Positions 52,417 to 60,523 of a stretch of 64,000 nucleotides of DNA are shown in pieces. The DNA is taken from the NCBI GenBank assembly GCA_965227445.1, contig OZ245751.1, forward strand, positions 2,976,001-3,040,000. The letters are read 5' to 3'. Each line of letters opens with the position of its first letter. Position 1 is the stretch's first letter. The position numbers and the translations under genes are program-made. The notes below the pieces were generated by a model that worked only from the letters and a program-made list of their open reading frames with translations, had not been told where the DNA came from and ran no database searches. Source of the DNA: DT-110 sp030148525. GTDB taxonomy: Bacteria > Bacteroidota > Bacteroidia > Chitinophagales > Saprospiraceae.

Positions 52417-53393
52417 CCGGCATCCAGTTTTTGTCGGAGTTTTGTTTTTTCTGCTTCCGCTAAAAAAGCAACCCGCAGAGCCTCCCGGTTAGCTCGAAGA
52501 AAATCGTCGGCTTGCCAGCCAAAAACGCGCTGCAGGGAGCGGTATTCGTCGGTCAGACTTACGCCGGACAAGGTGCGCCCATCCGTATTAACACTTACCG
52601 ACTGGCCCATTTTCACTAATTCCCGAATGGGATGATCGGGCAACGCGGCCACCACATCCGTTTGCACATTACTGGTCGGACACACCTCGAAGTGTACCTT
52701 GTGTTCCAGTAACCAATCCAGTAAGGACGAATCTTCTACGGCCCGTACCCCGTGCCCGAGGCGGCGGGTGTGCCCTTGCTCCACCGATTCCCGAACGCTG
52801 TCCGCACCGCGTGCTTCCCCCGCGTGCATGGTCACGGGAATAGCGTGTTCGTACGCATATTCGAAGGCGGGTAAATGAGTCGACAAGTCAAACCCGGCTT
52901 CATTCCCGGCTATATCGAAGCCACCAACACCCTGCCCTAAGTAGCGCTCTACCAACTTTACCACCCGCATGCTATCGGTTTGTGCATGGCTGCGCAGCGT
53001 ACAGAGGATGAATCGGCAGACGATACCCGTTCGGACTTCCGCCTCCCGGCCCGCTTCCAATACTGCCTCCACCACCGCCTCGGGTGTCATTCCGTGAAGG
53101 GTATGCAACAGGGGCGCAAAACGGATTTCAGCATAGATGACTTCATCAGCTGCCAATTGATCAAACAGATCGTGCGTCACCAAATGGAGGGCTTGCCGGT
53201 CTTGCATCAGCTTAAATCCCTGCTCGGCGCGCACCAGGTAGTCAGCCAGATCGCGACATTTCGGCGGAGCAATGAAATCACGGCGGTATTGCTCTTTAGT
53301 CAGCGATGGCACTAAGGTATTCGTCACCTCATAGCTCAACGAGCAATCGAGATGCAGGTGAATTTCAATTTTAGGGAAACCGGAAAGATCCAT
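52407..53393 (-). CDS. add: Adenosine deaminase
   Basis: 328 residues from the ATG at 53393; upstream in-frame codons (to 53465) look unrelated. Zinc-binding HxH is His12 and His14 in IEIHLHLDCSL; TMHAGEARG, RLGHGVRAV and EVCPTSNVQT supply the remaining metal and catalytic residues, with NTDGRTLSGVSLTDEY near the end. It deaminates adenosine (and deoxyadenosine) to inosine in the cytosol. A role on another 6-aminopurine is possible. It is a single gene, convergent with a lipoprotein. Confidence 0.94.
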   Translation of the reverse strand: MDLSGFPKIEIHLHLDCSLSYEVTNTLVPSLTKEQYRRDFIAPPKCRDLADYLVRAEQGFKLMQDRQALHLVTHDLFDQLAADEVIYAEIRFAPLLHTLHGMTPEAVVEAVLEAGREAEVRTGIVCRFILCTLRSHAQTDSMRVVKLVERYLGQGVGGFDIAGNEAGFDLSTHLPAFEYAYEHAIPVTMHAGEARGADSVRESVEQGHTRRLGHGVRAVEDSSLLDWLLEHKVHFEVCPTSNVQTDVVAALPDHPIRELVKMGQSVSVNTDGRTLSGVSLTDEYRSLQRVFGWQADDFLRANREALRVAFLAEAEKTKLRQKLDAGYS

Positions 53394-53487
53394 GGGTGGA
53401 AAATTACGATGTTTATTTAAAACTACTTTTGGTTTTCTAATTGTAATGGTCTTTTTGAATACCAAAGGTTGAGGCTAAGGATTAGGC

Positions 53488-53651
53488 TAAGTACACTGTA
53501 ATCTAAGTTATTTGAAAATATGGGTAGGGTATTTTGGCAAAAGACAAGGCGCGAGGAGGGAGCATCCGTGCGGACGAGACTAACGAGCAACGAAGTATTT
53601 TGCCGAAAGGCACAGCCATAAATCAAAGTTACTTAGGTTACAGTGTACTAA
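53488..53651. repeat. Inverted-repeat-bounded element, about 160 bp (MITE-like)
   Basis: The left end at 53488-53510 and the right end at 53629-53651 are inverted repeats (20/23 matches). Inside is a GC-rich centre, GGCAAAAGACAAGGCGCGAG to GAGACTAACGAGCAACG, and one TTTTGCCGAAAGGC word (53598-53611). It encodes no protein. Confidence 0.6.
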
Positions 53652-53658
53652 GTACTCT

Positions 53659-54040
53659 GTGACCCTCCGTGCACTTAGTGCCCTTGTGGTTGATATCCGA
53701 TTCTTATCCTCACCCCTCGATCCCCTCTCCTTTTTCCGGCCGACTTTCCCCTTGCGATGTACCCCTTCGTTTGGAGGAGAGGGGAGGTTCCTTTGAACAG
53801 ATGTGTGTTCATCCTTAGTGACACTCCGTGCACTTAGTGCTTTTGTGGTACATTTCCGATTCTTATCCTCACCCCTCGATCCCCTCTCCTTTTTCCGGCC
53901 GACTTTCCCCTTGCGTTGTACCCCTTCGTTTGGAGGAGAGGGGAGGTTCCTGCGAACAGATCTGTATTCTTCCTTAGTGACCCTCCGTGCTCTTAGTGCC
54001 TTTGTGGTACATTTCCGATTCTTATTCTCGCCCCTCGCCC
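53659..54040. repeat. 159-bp tandem repeat, about 2.4 copies
   Basis: Units begin at 53659, 53818 and 53977 with GTGACCCTCCGTGC or GTGACACTCCGTGC and keep an exact 159-bp period. Copy 3 breaks off near 54040. Each unit holds CACCCCTCGATCCCCTCTCC and, later, GGAGGAGAGGGGAGG, which could pair inside a unit. It is AT-poor, has no gene, and resembles dispersed repeat words rather than CRISPR (no spacers). Confidence 0.85.
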
Positions 54041-54198
54041 AGTGAAATGGCTTTAGCCCTTACTTCGTAAGATTCCACGGGGCAAAACCTCAAACCCCAA
54101 ACCTCATACCTCAAACCTGATTCCCGTCTTCTCTACGACACACCATTATTCAACAACAGACTACCTTCGTTGTTACCAATCATAAATAAACAACGCAC

Positions 54199-54882
54199 AT
54201 GAAAAAGCTACTATCTATGCTGGCCGCTTTTCTGGTACTGACGGCTTGTAATTCACAGCAACCCGGTACGCAAAGCAAAGAAGACGGCGTACAATCCATT
54301 GATACCTATAAAGCCAGCCGGTCGTTTCCCGCACCCATTGAAGAAGCCACTTTTGCCGGCGGCTGCTTTTGGTGTACCGAAGCTTCCTTCGAACGCATTC
54401 AGGGCGTAGTCGACGTGGTGAGCGGCTACTCCGGAGGTGAAAAAGAATACCCCACCTACGAGCAGGTGAGTTACGGACGCACCGAACACGCCGAGGCCAT
54501 TCAGGTTTTCTACAATCCCGAAGAGATCACTTACGAGACCCTGCTCGATATTTTCTTTACCTCCCACGACCCCACTCAGCTCAATCGCCAGGGACCCGAC
54601 GTGGGTAAGCAGTACCGTTCGGCCATTTTCTACCACAACGAAGATCAGAAGAACCAGGCTAAAGCTTTCATGGAGATGCTGGCAGAAAAAGGTACCTACA
54701 ACAGTCCGATCGTCACCCAGCTCAACGAATACGAGACTTTCTGGGTCGCCGAAGGCTACCACCAGGATTACTACATAAACAATCCCGGCAATCCCTACAT
54801 CCAGCGGGTTAGTAAGCCAAAAGTGAAAAAAGTCGAAAAGAAATTCGCCGATCGGTTGAAGGCGGAGTATCAGAAAAGCTGA
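54199..54882 (+). CDS. msrA: Peptide-methionine (S)-S-oxide reductase, lipoprotein
   Basis: 227 residues. The SPII signal with lipobox VLTAC is followed by the MsrA domain: FAGGCFWCTEASFE with catalytic Cys56 and a second Cys59, HDPTQLNRQGPDVGKQYRS and AEGYHQDYY. It repairs methionine-S-sulfoxide, here in the envelope, since the signal and lipobox place it outside the cytosol. No resolving C-terminal cysteine is seen in the C-terminal tail (KKFADRLKAEYQKS); reduction may use Cys59 or another thiol. It is a single gene; the upstream spacer carries repeats. Confidence 0.93.
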   Translation: MKKLLSMLAAFLVLTACNSQQPGTQSKEDGVQSIDTYKASRSFPAPIEEATFAGGCFWCTEASFERIQGVVDVVSGYSGGEKEYPTYEQVSYGRTEHAEAIQVFYNPEEITYETLLDIFFTSHDPTQLNRQGPDVGKQYRSAIFYHNEDQKNQAKAFMEMLAEKGTYNSPIVTQLNEYETFWVAEGYHQDYYINNPGNPYIQRVSKPKVKKVEKKFADRLKAEYQKS

Positions 54883-55007
54883 ATCGAAGTCGGAAAGCGG
54901 AAATCGGAGGTCGGAAATCGGAAAGCGGAAATTTTACTTCCGACCTCCGCTTTATTACCATCAGTCGCTATCGCTCGTGTCCGCTTTTCGATTTAAGAAA
55001 ACCTCTT
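54883..55007. repeat. Low-complexity GGAAATCGGAGGTCGG words
   Basis: 54886-54935 contains AGTCGGAAAG, AATCGGAGGTCGGAAATCGG and AAAGCGGAAA units, followed by the complement CTTCCGACCTCCGCTTT (54941-54957), so it can fold. It belongs to the family seen at 6350 and 22748. Confidence 0.6.
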
Positions 55008-55940
55008 TCATTCCTCGGAAAAATCGCCCTTGACTGTTAAACGCCGCGTAACCCCACCCGAAAACTGCGCATATACCAAATCTCCGAACCCCTCCTGCAA
55101 GCGCACGAATCCACTCCAACCACCCCAATGCCGCTCCAATTGCAGGGACACCGTCACCGGACGGTCCCCGGTATTTAAGTAGCCGAAGTAGCCGCGACCG
55201 ACCAGCTCGGCCGTCCATCGGTCTGTTCCGGCGCGCAGGCCCAGACCAGCCAGGATGCCATCGTTTTGTACATGTACCGGCTGGTTGGTCTGCCATACGT
55301 ACAGACCGGCCATAACGGCGCCCCGGCAATGAATCCGGCTGGACGGGAACAGATCCTTGCCGGCCGACAGTGCGAAATGGTAGCCCGGTGCATCCGTGAA
55401 GCGGGCCGCACCCACCTTATTGGAGGAGGCCAGCCGGTAACCCACCCGCAGACTGATGCCGGGTCGGCGGGGCGTTTCTTCCCATAATCGCACATTGGTC
55501 CGAAGATGAAAATCCCCGTGGGCCGTCCGGTCTTCGTAAAAGATGTGAAATACATTACGCTCGGTCTTCCATTCGTGGGACGTACGGTAGTACTCGATGG
55601 GTACCCAGCAGGCTTCGAAGGTAATGCGCCCCGGCACCGCGGCGTACCGGGCGGTGATGCCCGGATTCCAGGTACGATCCCCCACCGCCCGGTGGTGATG
55701 CCCCGACAGAGTTATAGCGTGATCCTCGGCGGGGCGTCCCCAGGCCATGGGTGGGATGGGCAAGGCATTCGGCCCCAGAAAGCGGGGGGCGTAGACGAGG
55801 TATTCCCGCCAATGGCTATCGCCATCCCAGCCCACATTTTCGGCCCACCAGGCGTGGTCCTGGGCGTGGATGGGTTGTGTGCAACAGGCTACAGTAAGAA
55901 CAAAGAAAAGGCGGTGTAATAGCATGAGGATTTGGTTCAT
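55008..55940 (-). CDS. Secreted outer-membrane beta-barrel-like protein, unknown role
   Basis: 310 residues from the ATG at 55940, with a signal peptide ending in TQPIHAQ. The mature protein begins DHAWWAENVGWDGDSHW and continues with an APRFLGPNALPIPP segment, then repeated amphipathic strands with aromatic ends, as in outer-membrane barrels. It has no recognised domain and could be a porin-like or surface protein. The in-frame upstream codons (to 56027) are not a signal. It is a single gene, with REP-like copy 4 upstream. Confidence 0.78.
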   Translation of the reverse strand: MNQILMLLHRLFFVLTVACCTQPIHAQDHAWWAENVGWDGDSHWREYLVYAPRFLGPNALPIPPMAWGRPAEDHAITLSGHHHRAVGDRTWNPGITARYAAVPGRITFEACWVPIEYYRTSHEWKTERNVFHIFYEDRTAHGDFHLRTNVRLWEETPRRPGISLRVGYRLASSNKVGAARFTDAPGYHFALSAGKDLFPSSRIHCRGAVMAGLYVWQTNQPVHVQNDGILAGLGLRAGTDRWTAELVGRGYFGYLNTGDRPVTVSLQLERHWGGWSGFVRLQEGFGDLVYAQFSGGVTRRLTVKGDFSEE

Positions 55941-55993
55941 GCTGGTAAAGGTAAGGTGCGGGATGGTAAAACCCATCCCTACGCCCGCTGAAG

Positions 55994-56041
55994 CTATACT
56001 AGCGTGAAAAGGTTGTGCGAAGCTCAAACCTTTAGCGAAGG
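55994..56041. repeat. REP-like palindromic element, copy 4 (degraded)
   Basis: CTATACTAGCGTGAAAAGGT at 55994-56013 resembles the left arm of copies 1 and 2; CTCAAACCTTTAGCGAAGGTG closes it. The right outer arm has lost its TATA end. Confidence 0.5.
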
Positions 56042-56167
56042 TGTGGCCAACCCTTCCCTTCGATAAGGGAAGGGAGCTAGCTTCGTTTTAAGAAGTCGTA
56101 TGGTTTTCAGTACATAAACGCTCCTATCTTAATTATCCGGTCTTCCCTCCCTTTGCAAAGGGAGGGA

Positions 56168-57616
56168 TCAGAGGGAGGGTTTTACCCAACACCCATGGAA
56201 CCCCGGGGGAATATTGTGCGGCAACCGCAGCTTGGCCACCATCTCCAGCGAGCCAGCATCGCGAATTTCCAAAAACGTAGACGTGGTTGCTACCTCGAAT
56301 TTGATGTAAGCCACCCAGCCGTGATCCTCTGACCGACGGTCAGGATGTGGAATGAAGAGTGGCTCTCCCGGCAGATCAGGGGTCAGGGAAACATATTTCG
56401 TTGCGGGCGTCTGCACATCGTACTTCACGATGCCGTCCAGCAGTTTGTGATCGGCCTTAGGGTCGCCGCCTACCGCCCAGCAATATTGATAGGGTTTACC
56501 ATTAAGGGCCGGGTCGATAGCCGGCAGCTCGCCGGGGTAGTCGGTAAGTACGTGGTGCGAAACGGAGCCCGTCGCGGGATCGACGATGAAGCGACGCAAC
56601 CGGGCCCGGGGTGTGGCCGAATCGTCGCCGGCCATCAGAGCTACATTCGCCTCGGCACCGGGGAAGTCGTCCATAGCGAACGCGTCGAAGATGATAGTTC
56701 CCTCCTCCGTCTCATATCCGTTGGCGTAGTGAAAAATGAAGAAGAAATCGGTTTCAAAAGTCCGAATAGTATCGCCGTCCACGATCATGATTTTCATGGG
56801 AGCATCCTGGATGGCCCGGATCGATTCTACCGGCGTAGCCAACCCCATAAAAGCCTTCCAGATAGAGAAGGATACAGGCGGCAAACAAAAGATTATCTTG
56901 CCCGAATCGGTCAGTATAAAATCGTGGGTAAAAACCAGATCGTCCATGGGGATGGCCTGCTCAATACTGGCCTGACCATCGGGTTCTACACGGTAGAGCA
57001 CCAGTCTTTGTTTGGTGCCCGCTACAGTTCCAAAGTTGTACAGTACACCCGTATCGGGATGCTCTTTAGGGTGGGCCGAAAAGGGCATTTCCCGCATGAT
57101 CTGTTTATCGAGCCAGGAAAAATCGTTCTCCAGCACCCCTTCGTAACTGTAGCGATCAATGGTCTCCAGTGTATCCGGATCAATGCGGTGGGGCCAGCCT
57201 CCCTCCCATAGGGCCAGCAATTGCCCGCCGTGCCAGACCACACTGGTGTTGGCGGCATTCTTGAACTGCATCTTCAGGGCATTGGCGGGCCAGCCACCGG
57301 GAAGATTTGTACCGAAGCTGCGGTAGAGCATCTTCCCCCGGCGTTCTTCTTCAACAAACTCCCGGGTACGTACGTAGCGATTGCTGTAGCGCACCTGACC
57401 ATCCCGAAAAGCGAATCGGGTGATCATTCCGTCTCCGTCGAAGAAGTGATCGTAGGTCACTCCCTGATGGACAAAACGACCATTTCCGTTGCGAAACAAA
57501 GTACCCTTCAGCTCCGGGGGCACCTCCCCTTCCACCAATTCTAAAGGGTGATCCATATGCTCCTTTGTTACACAGGCGGTGGCTTCCAGAAATGTTTTCA
57601 GCGTAGGGTTTACCAT
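56168..57616 (-). CDS. Carotenoid oxygenase (RPE65/CCD family)
   Basis: 482 residues of a beta-propeller iron dioxygenase. The four iron-ligand histidines can be placed: His182 (FSAHPKEH), His231 (VFTHDFIL), His296 (IFHYANGY) and His474 (GFHGCWV). The N-terminal GTLFRNGNGRFVH is also typical. It cleaves a C=C bond of a carotenoid or apocarotenoid to give aldehydes. It is divergent from eboA with 173 bp between the starts, which suggests a functional link but does not prove it. No carotene synthesis gene adjoins. Confidence 0.93.
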   Translation of the reverse strand: MVNPTLKTFLEATACVTKEHMDHPLELVEGEVPPELKGTLFRNGNGRFVHQGVTYDHFFDGDGMITRFAFRDGQVRYSNRYVRTREFVEEERRGKMLYRSFGTNLPGGWPANALKMQFKNAANTSVVWHGGQLLALWEGGWPHRIDPDTLETIDRYSYEGVLENDFSWLDKQIMREMPFSAHPKEHPDTGVLYNFGTVAGTKQRLVLYRVEPDGQASIEQAIPMDDLVFTHDFILTDSGKIIFCLPPVSFSIWKAFMGLATPVESIRAIQDAPMKIMIVDGDTIRTFETDFFFIFHYANGYETEEGTIIFDAFAMDDFPGAEANVALMAGDDSATPRARLRRFIVDPATGSVSHHVLTDYPGELPAIDPALNGKPYQYCWAVGGDPKADHKLLDGIVKYDVQTPATKYVSLTPDLPGEPLFIPHPDRRSEDHGWVAYIKFEVATTSTFLEIRDAGSLEMVAKLRLPHNIPPGFHGCWVKPSL

Positions 57617-57731
57617 CAGGCAGGAACTTTAGAATGTGCATCATGCAAACTACCTTGGTACAATAATCAACTGCCCTTTTAGTTCACCGTGGCATTCATT
57701 TTCCATTTTTGCGTAAAAGGCATTTCTCCAC

Positions 57732-57762
57732 TTGGCCTCCCTACCCTTTTTGGGTATCTTTA
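57732..57762 (+). promoter_or_regulatory. Candidate eboA promoter with overlapping palindrome
   Basis: TTGG (57732-57735), 19 bp, then TATCTTTA (57755-57762) fits the Bacteroidota -33/-7 pair (TTTG-N19-TAnnTTTG) with few mismatches. The palindrome TACCC-TTTTT-GGGTA (57742-57756) ends within the -7 box, so a repressor binding it could block RNA polymerase. The eboA ATG is 28 bp past the box. Confidence 0.5.
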
Positions 57763-57789
57763 GCAAGGCAGTAATAAGTAAGCAAACCC

Positions 57790-58659
57790 ATGAATACAAA
57801 CGAACTACTAACCGAACTAGCCACGGATCAACTGGATGCCGATGGTGGCCTGCCGTGGCTCCAAAAGAAACTGGCATCCCTGGCCTCCGATTTCAAACCA
57901 CGGACGTTCTATCTGGCCTTCAGCGCCTGTCCCCGGTTTATTGAAAAATCCCCCCTCCAACTAAATAAGTCGTGGCGGGAGCGTATGCAATCAGTGTACC
58001 CTAATTTCGGAAAAATCACCTGGGCGCAAGACGAATTGGCCCGCGTGCTGCTCATGACCAGCCTGCCGGTCGACCAAAACCGGGACATCCTGGAGAAACT
58101 CTTCGAAACCGCCGATTATCGCGAGCAGGTAGCCCTCTACAAAGGCCTCTACTTCCTCGAAAATGCGGCCAACTTCACCGAACGCGCCCGCGAAGGCCTG
58201 CGCACCAATATGGTCGGCGTATTCGATGCCATTGCCCTGGAGAATCCATTACCGGCCGAATACCTGTCACAAGACGCCTGGAACCAGATGGCCCTGAAAG
58301 CCATGTTTATGGATCGTCCGCTCTACCGCATCGCCCGAATCGAGGACCGCAAGAATGCAGATCTGGCCCGCATGTGCATCGACTACGCGCACGAGCGCTG
58401 GTCAGCTCACCGCAGCGTGAGCCCGGAGCTGTGGCGGTTCGTGTGTGGCTACGTGGACGAAGCTATTTTTGCAGACATTCAAAAAACAATAACCGAAGGC
58501 ACGGAACTGGAGCGCCTGGCTGCCGCCAAAGCCCTGGCCGAAAGTGATCTGCCTGTCGGCAAAAATTGGTTGCAAGAACAAGGCATCACTGCTGATGAAT
58601 TACCCGAGTGGGATGCCATCGGGCAACACTACGAACAAAAACAAGCCGCAACGGCCTGA
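57790..58659 (+). CDS. eboA: EboA family protein
   Basis: A 289-residue helical protein of unknown function; it opens the ebo operon. Family marks are LPWLQKKLASLASD, RTFYLAFSACPRFIEKSPL and the LLMTSLP stretch. No known catalytic motif is visible, and no signal peptide or membrane helix, so it should be cytosolic. It is followed 79 bp later by eboB. In cyanobacteria ebo genes are linked to scytonemin production or export, and in Pseudomonas they affect nematodes; the compound made here is not known. Confidence 0.93.
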   Translation: MNTNELLTELATDQLDADGGLPWLQKKLASLASDFKPRTFYLAFSACPRFIEKSPLQLNKSWRERMQSVYPNFGKITWAQDELARVLLMTSLPVDQNRDILEKLFETADYREQVALYKGLYFLENAANFTERAREGLRTNMVGVFDAIALENPLPAEYLSQDAWNQMALKAMFMDRPLYRIARIEDRKNADLARMCIDYAHERWSAHRSVSPELWRFVCGYVDEAIFADIQKTITEGTELERLAAAKALAESDLPVGKNWLQEQGITADELPEWDAIGQHYEQKQAATA

Positions 58660-58738
58660 CCCTTTTGCCGTAAGGCCGATATACTCCTTGATGTCTACGA
58701 ACGCCCTGAACATAAAATGACGTCAAAAAACAAACAAT

Positions 58739-59641
58739 ATGAAGTTCATTGATCCCCACGTGCACATGGTTTCCCGCACGACCGACGATTATCAGGCCAT
58801 GCGCGAAGCCGGTATCGTAGCCCTGATCGAACCCGCCTTCTGGCTGGGGCAACCACGCACCGAAGTGGGCACCTTCAAAGATTACTACGCTACCCTGGTC
58901 GGCTGGGAACGGTTCCGGTCTGCTCAGTTTGGAATACGCCACTACTGTACCATCGGACTCAACTCCAAAGAGGCCAATAACGAGCCCCTGGCCGAGGAAG
59001 TCATGGAACTCCTGCCCCTCTTTGCTGCCAAGGAAGGCGTGGTGGCCATTGGAGAGATCGGGTACGACGACCAAACGGCCGCTGAGGATAAATACTTCCG
59101 CCAGCAGATCGAGCTGGCCCTGGAACTGGATATGCCCATCCTCATCCATACGCCCCACCGCGATAAAAAGAGCGGTACTTACCGCAGCATGGACGTGCTG
59201 GAAGAACACGGCTGCGACCCCACCAAGGTGATCATCGACCACTGCAATGAGGAGACCGCCAAAGAAGTGCTCGACCGCGGATACTGGACGGCCTTCACCA
59301 TCTACCCCGGCACCAAAATGGGGAACGAACGCATGGTAGAACTCGTGAAACACTACGGCCCCGAACGCATCATCATCGATAGCTCGGCCGACTGGGGTAT
59401 CAGCGACCCGCTCTCCGTACCCAAGACCGCCAATCTGATGTTAGAGCGGGGCATTCCCAAAGAACACGTAGAGCTCACTACCTACTACAACGCCCTGTCG
59501 GCTTACGGCCAGAGCGGACAGATGAAGGAAGAACACTGGATGGATGTGGACGAGATCGACCGCAGCCTGCAATTCAACGGTAATAGTGTGCTCCGTGGCG
59601 GTCGTACCACAGATAAGGCCGACAACATCATCGAAAATTGA
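58739..59641 (+). CDS. eboB: EboB, TatD-like metal-dependent hydrolase
   Basis: 300 residues of a TIM-barrel amidohydrolase related to TatD. Metal-site residues are visible in FIDPHVHMVSR (His-x-His), AIGEIGYDD (Glu), MPILIHTPHRD (His), VIIDHCNEE (His) and IIDSSADWG (Asp). TatD DNases are shorter, and EboB forms its own branch, so DNA cleavage is not implied. The stop TGA overlaps a TTG start of eboC by three bases (TTGA), so the two are coupled. The natural substrate is unknown. Confidence 0.93.
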   Translation: MKFIDPHVHMVSRTTDDYQAMREAGIVALIEPAFWLGQPRTEVGTFKDYYATLVGWERFRSAQFGIRHYCTIGLNSKEANNEPLAEEVMELLPLFAAKEGVVAIGEIGYDDQTAAEDKYFRQQIELALELDMPILIHTPHRDKKSGTYRSMDVLEEHGCDPTKVIIDHCNEETAKEVLDRGYWTAFTIYPGTKMGNERMVELVKHYGPERIIIDSSADWGISDPLSVPKTANLMLERGIPKEHVELTTYYNALSAYGQSGQMKEEHWMDVDEIDRSLQFNGNSVLRGGRTTDKADNIIEN

Positions 59642-60510
59642 GCAGACTGAAGCCCTATTTCATATTAATGCGGCCCGCCAATATTATCACGGCGGTGGCC
59701 GATATTCTGGCGGGTGTCAGCGTGGCTGGTTTCCTTTGGCGGGGTGGTGACTGGTGGTGGCTGATCCTGGCGACCATTGGTTTGTATGGTGGTGGAGTAG
59801 TCTTCAACGACATCTTCGACGCCGACTTGGATCGCGTAGAACGCCCCGAACGGCCCATCCCCAGCGGGCAGGTTACGGTAAAGCAGGCAACTGCCCTGGG
59901 AATGGTATTGCTCCTGGCCGGGATTGCCTGTGCCTTCCTGGTATCCATTGCCAGTGGCTTTTTGGCGACAGCCGTAGCCTTATTGGCCATTATTTACGAT
60001 AAATACGGCAAGCATCACTCCTGGCTCGGCCCCCTGAACATGGGTGCCTGCCGGGGTGGCAATTTGCTGCTGGGCATCAGTTTCAGTCTGCTGGCCCTGC
60101 AGCAATACTGGTGGCTGGCTCTTATCCCGGTAGTTTTCATCAGTGACATTACGCTGACCAGCCAGGGGGAGGTGACCGGCCGCAACCGACGAGCCATTCA
60201 ATTGGCACTGGGCCTTGACTGGATTGTGCTTGGGGCCTTCGTTGCCCTGCATTTCTTCACCCGGTTCAACCTAATGGATGCTCTGCTCTTTTTAGTACTA
60301 TGGACCTGGATGAATACCGGATCCAAACTAAAGGCCATCCGGCGGAATGAACCCGCATTGATCATGCGGGCGGTTAAGATGGGAGTGCTTTCGCTCATCC
60401 CCCTGAATGCCGCTTTGAGTGCCGGTTTCTCGGGCATCCTGGCCGGCCTGATTGTACTCTGCCTGCTCCCTGTATCCCTGGGGCTGGCCCGGCTGTTTGC
60501 CGTAACCTGA
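59638..60510 (+). CDS. eboC: EboC, UbiA-family prenyltransferase
   Basis: 290 residues with about eight or nine hydrophobic helices, starting at a TTG (59638) that overlaps the eboB stop. The first aspartate-rich motif, VVFNDIFDADLDRVERPER, matches UbiA NDxxDxxxD; the second motif region, AIIYDKYGK, precedes a stretch with GACRGGNLLLG. It would transfer a prenyl or similar chain to a small acceptor inside the membrane. The donor and acceptor are unknown. Its end is 13 bp before eboD. Confidence 0.92.
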   Translation: MSRLKPYFILMRPANIITAVADILAGVSVAGFLWRGGDWWWLILATIGLYGGGVVFNDIFDADLDRVERPERPIPSGQVTVKQATALGMVLLLAGIACAFLVSIASGFLATAVALLAIIYDKYGKHHSWLGPLNMGACRGGNLLLGISFSLLALQQYWWLALIPVVFISDITLTSQGEVTGRNRRAIQLALGLDWIVLGAFVALHFFTRFNLMDALLFLVLWTWMNTGSKLKAIRRNEPALIMRAVKMGVLSLIPLNAALSAGFSGILAGLIVLCLLPVSLGLARLFAVT

Positions 60511-60523
60511 ACAAATCACAGAC

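Noticed and set aside
53659..54040. CRISPR array
   Set aside because: The units are 159 bp, directly adjacent and nearly identical along their whole length, with no unique spacers and no cas genes nearby.
53803..54045. 80-codon open frame in the tandem repeat
   Set aside because: It only translates the repeat units (the same peptide segment recurs) and has no ribosome site or homologue-like content.
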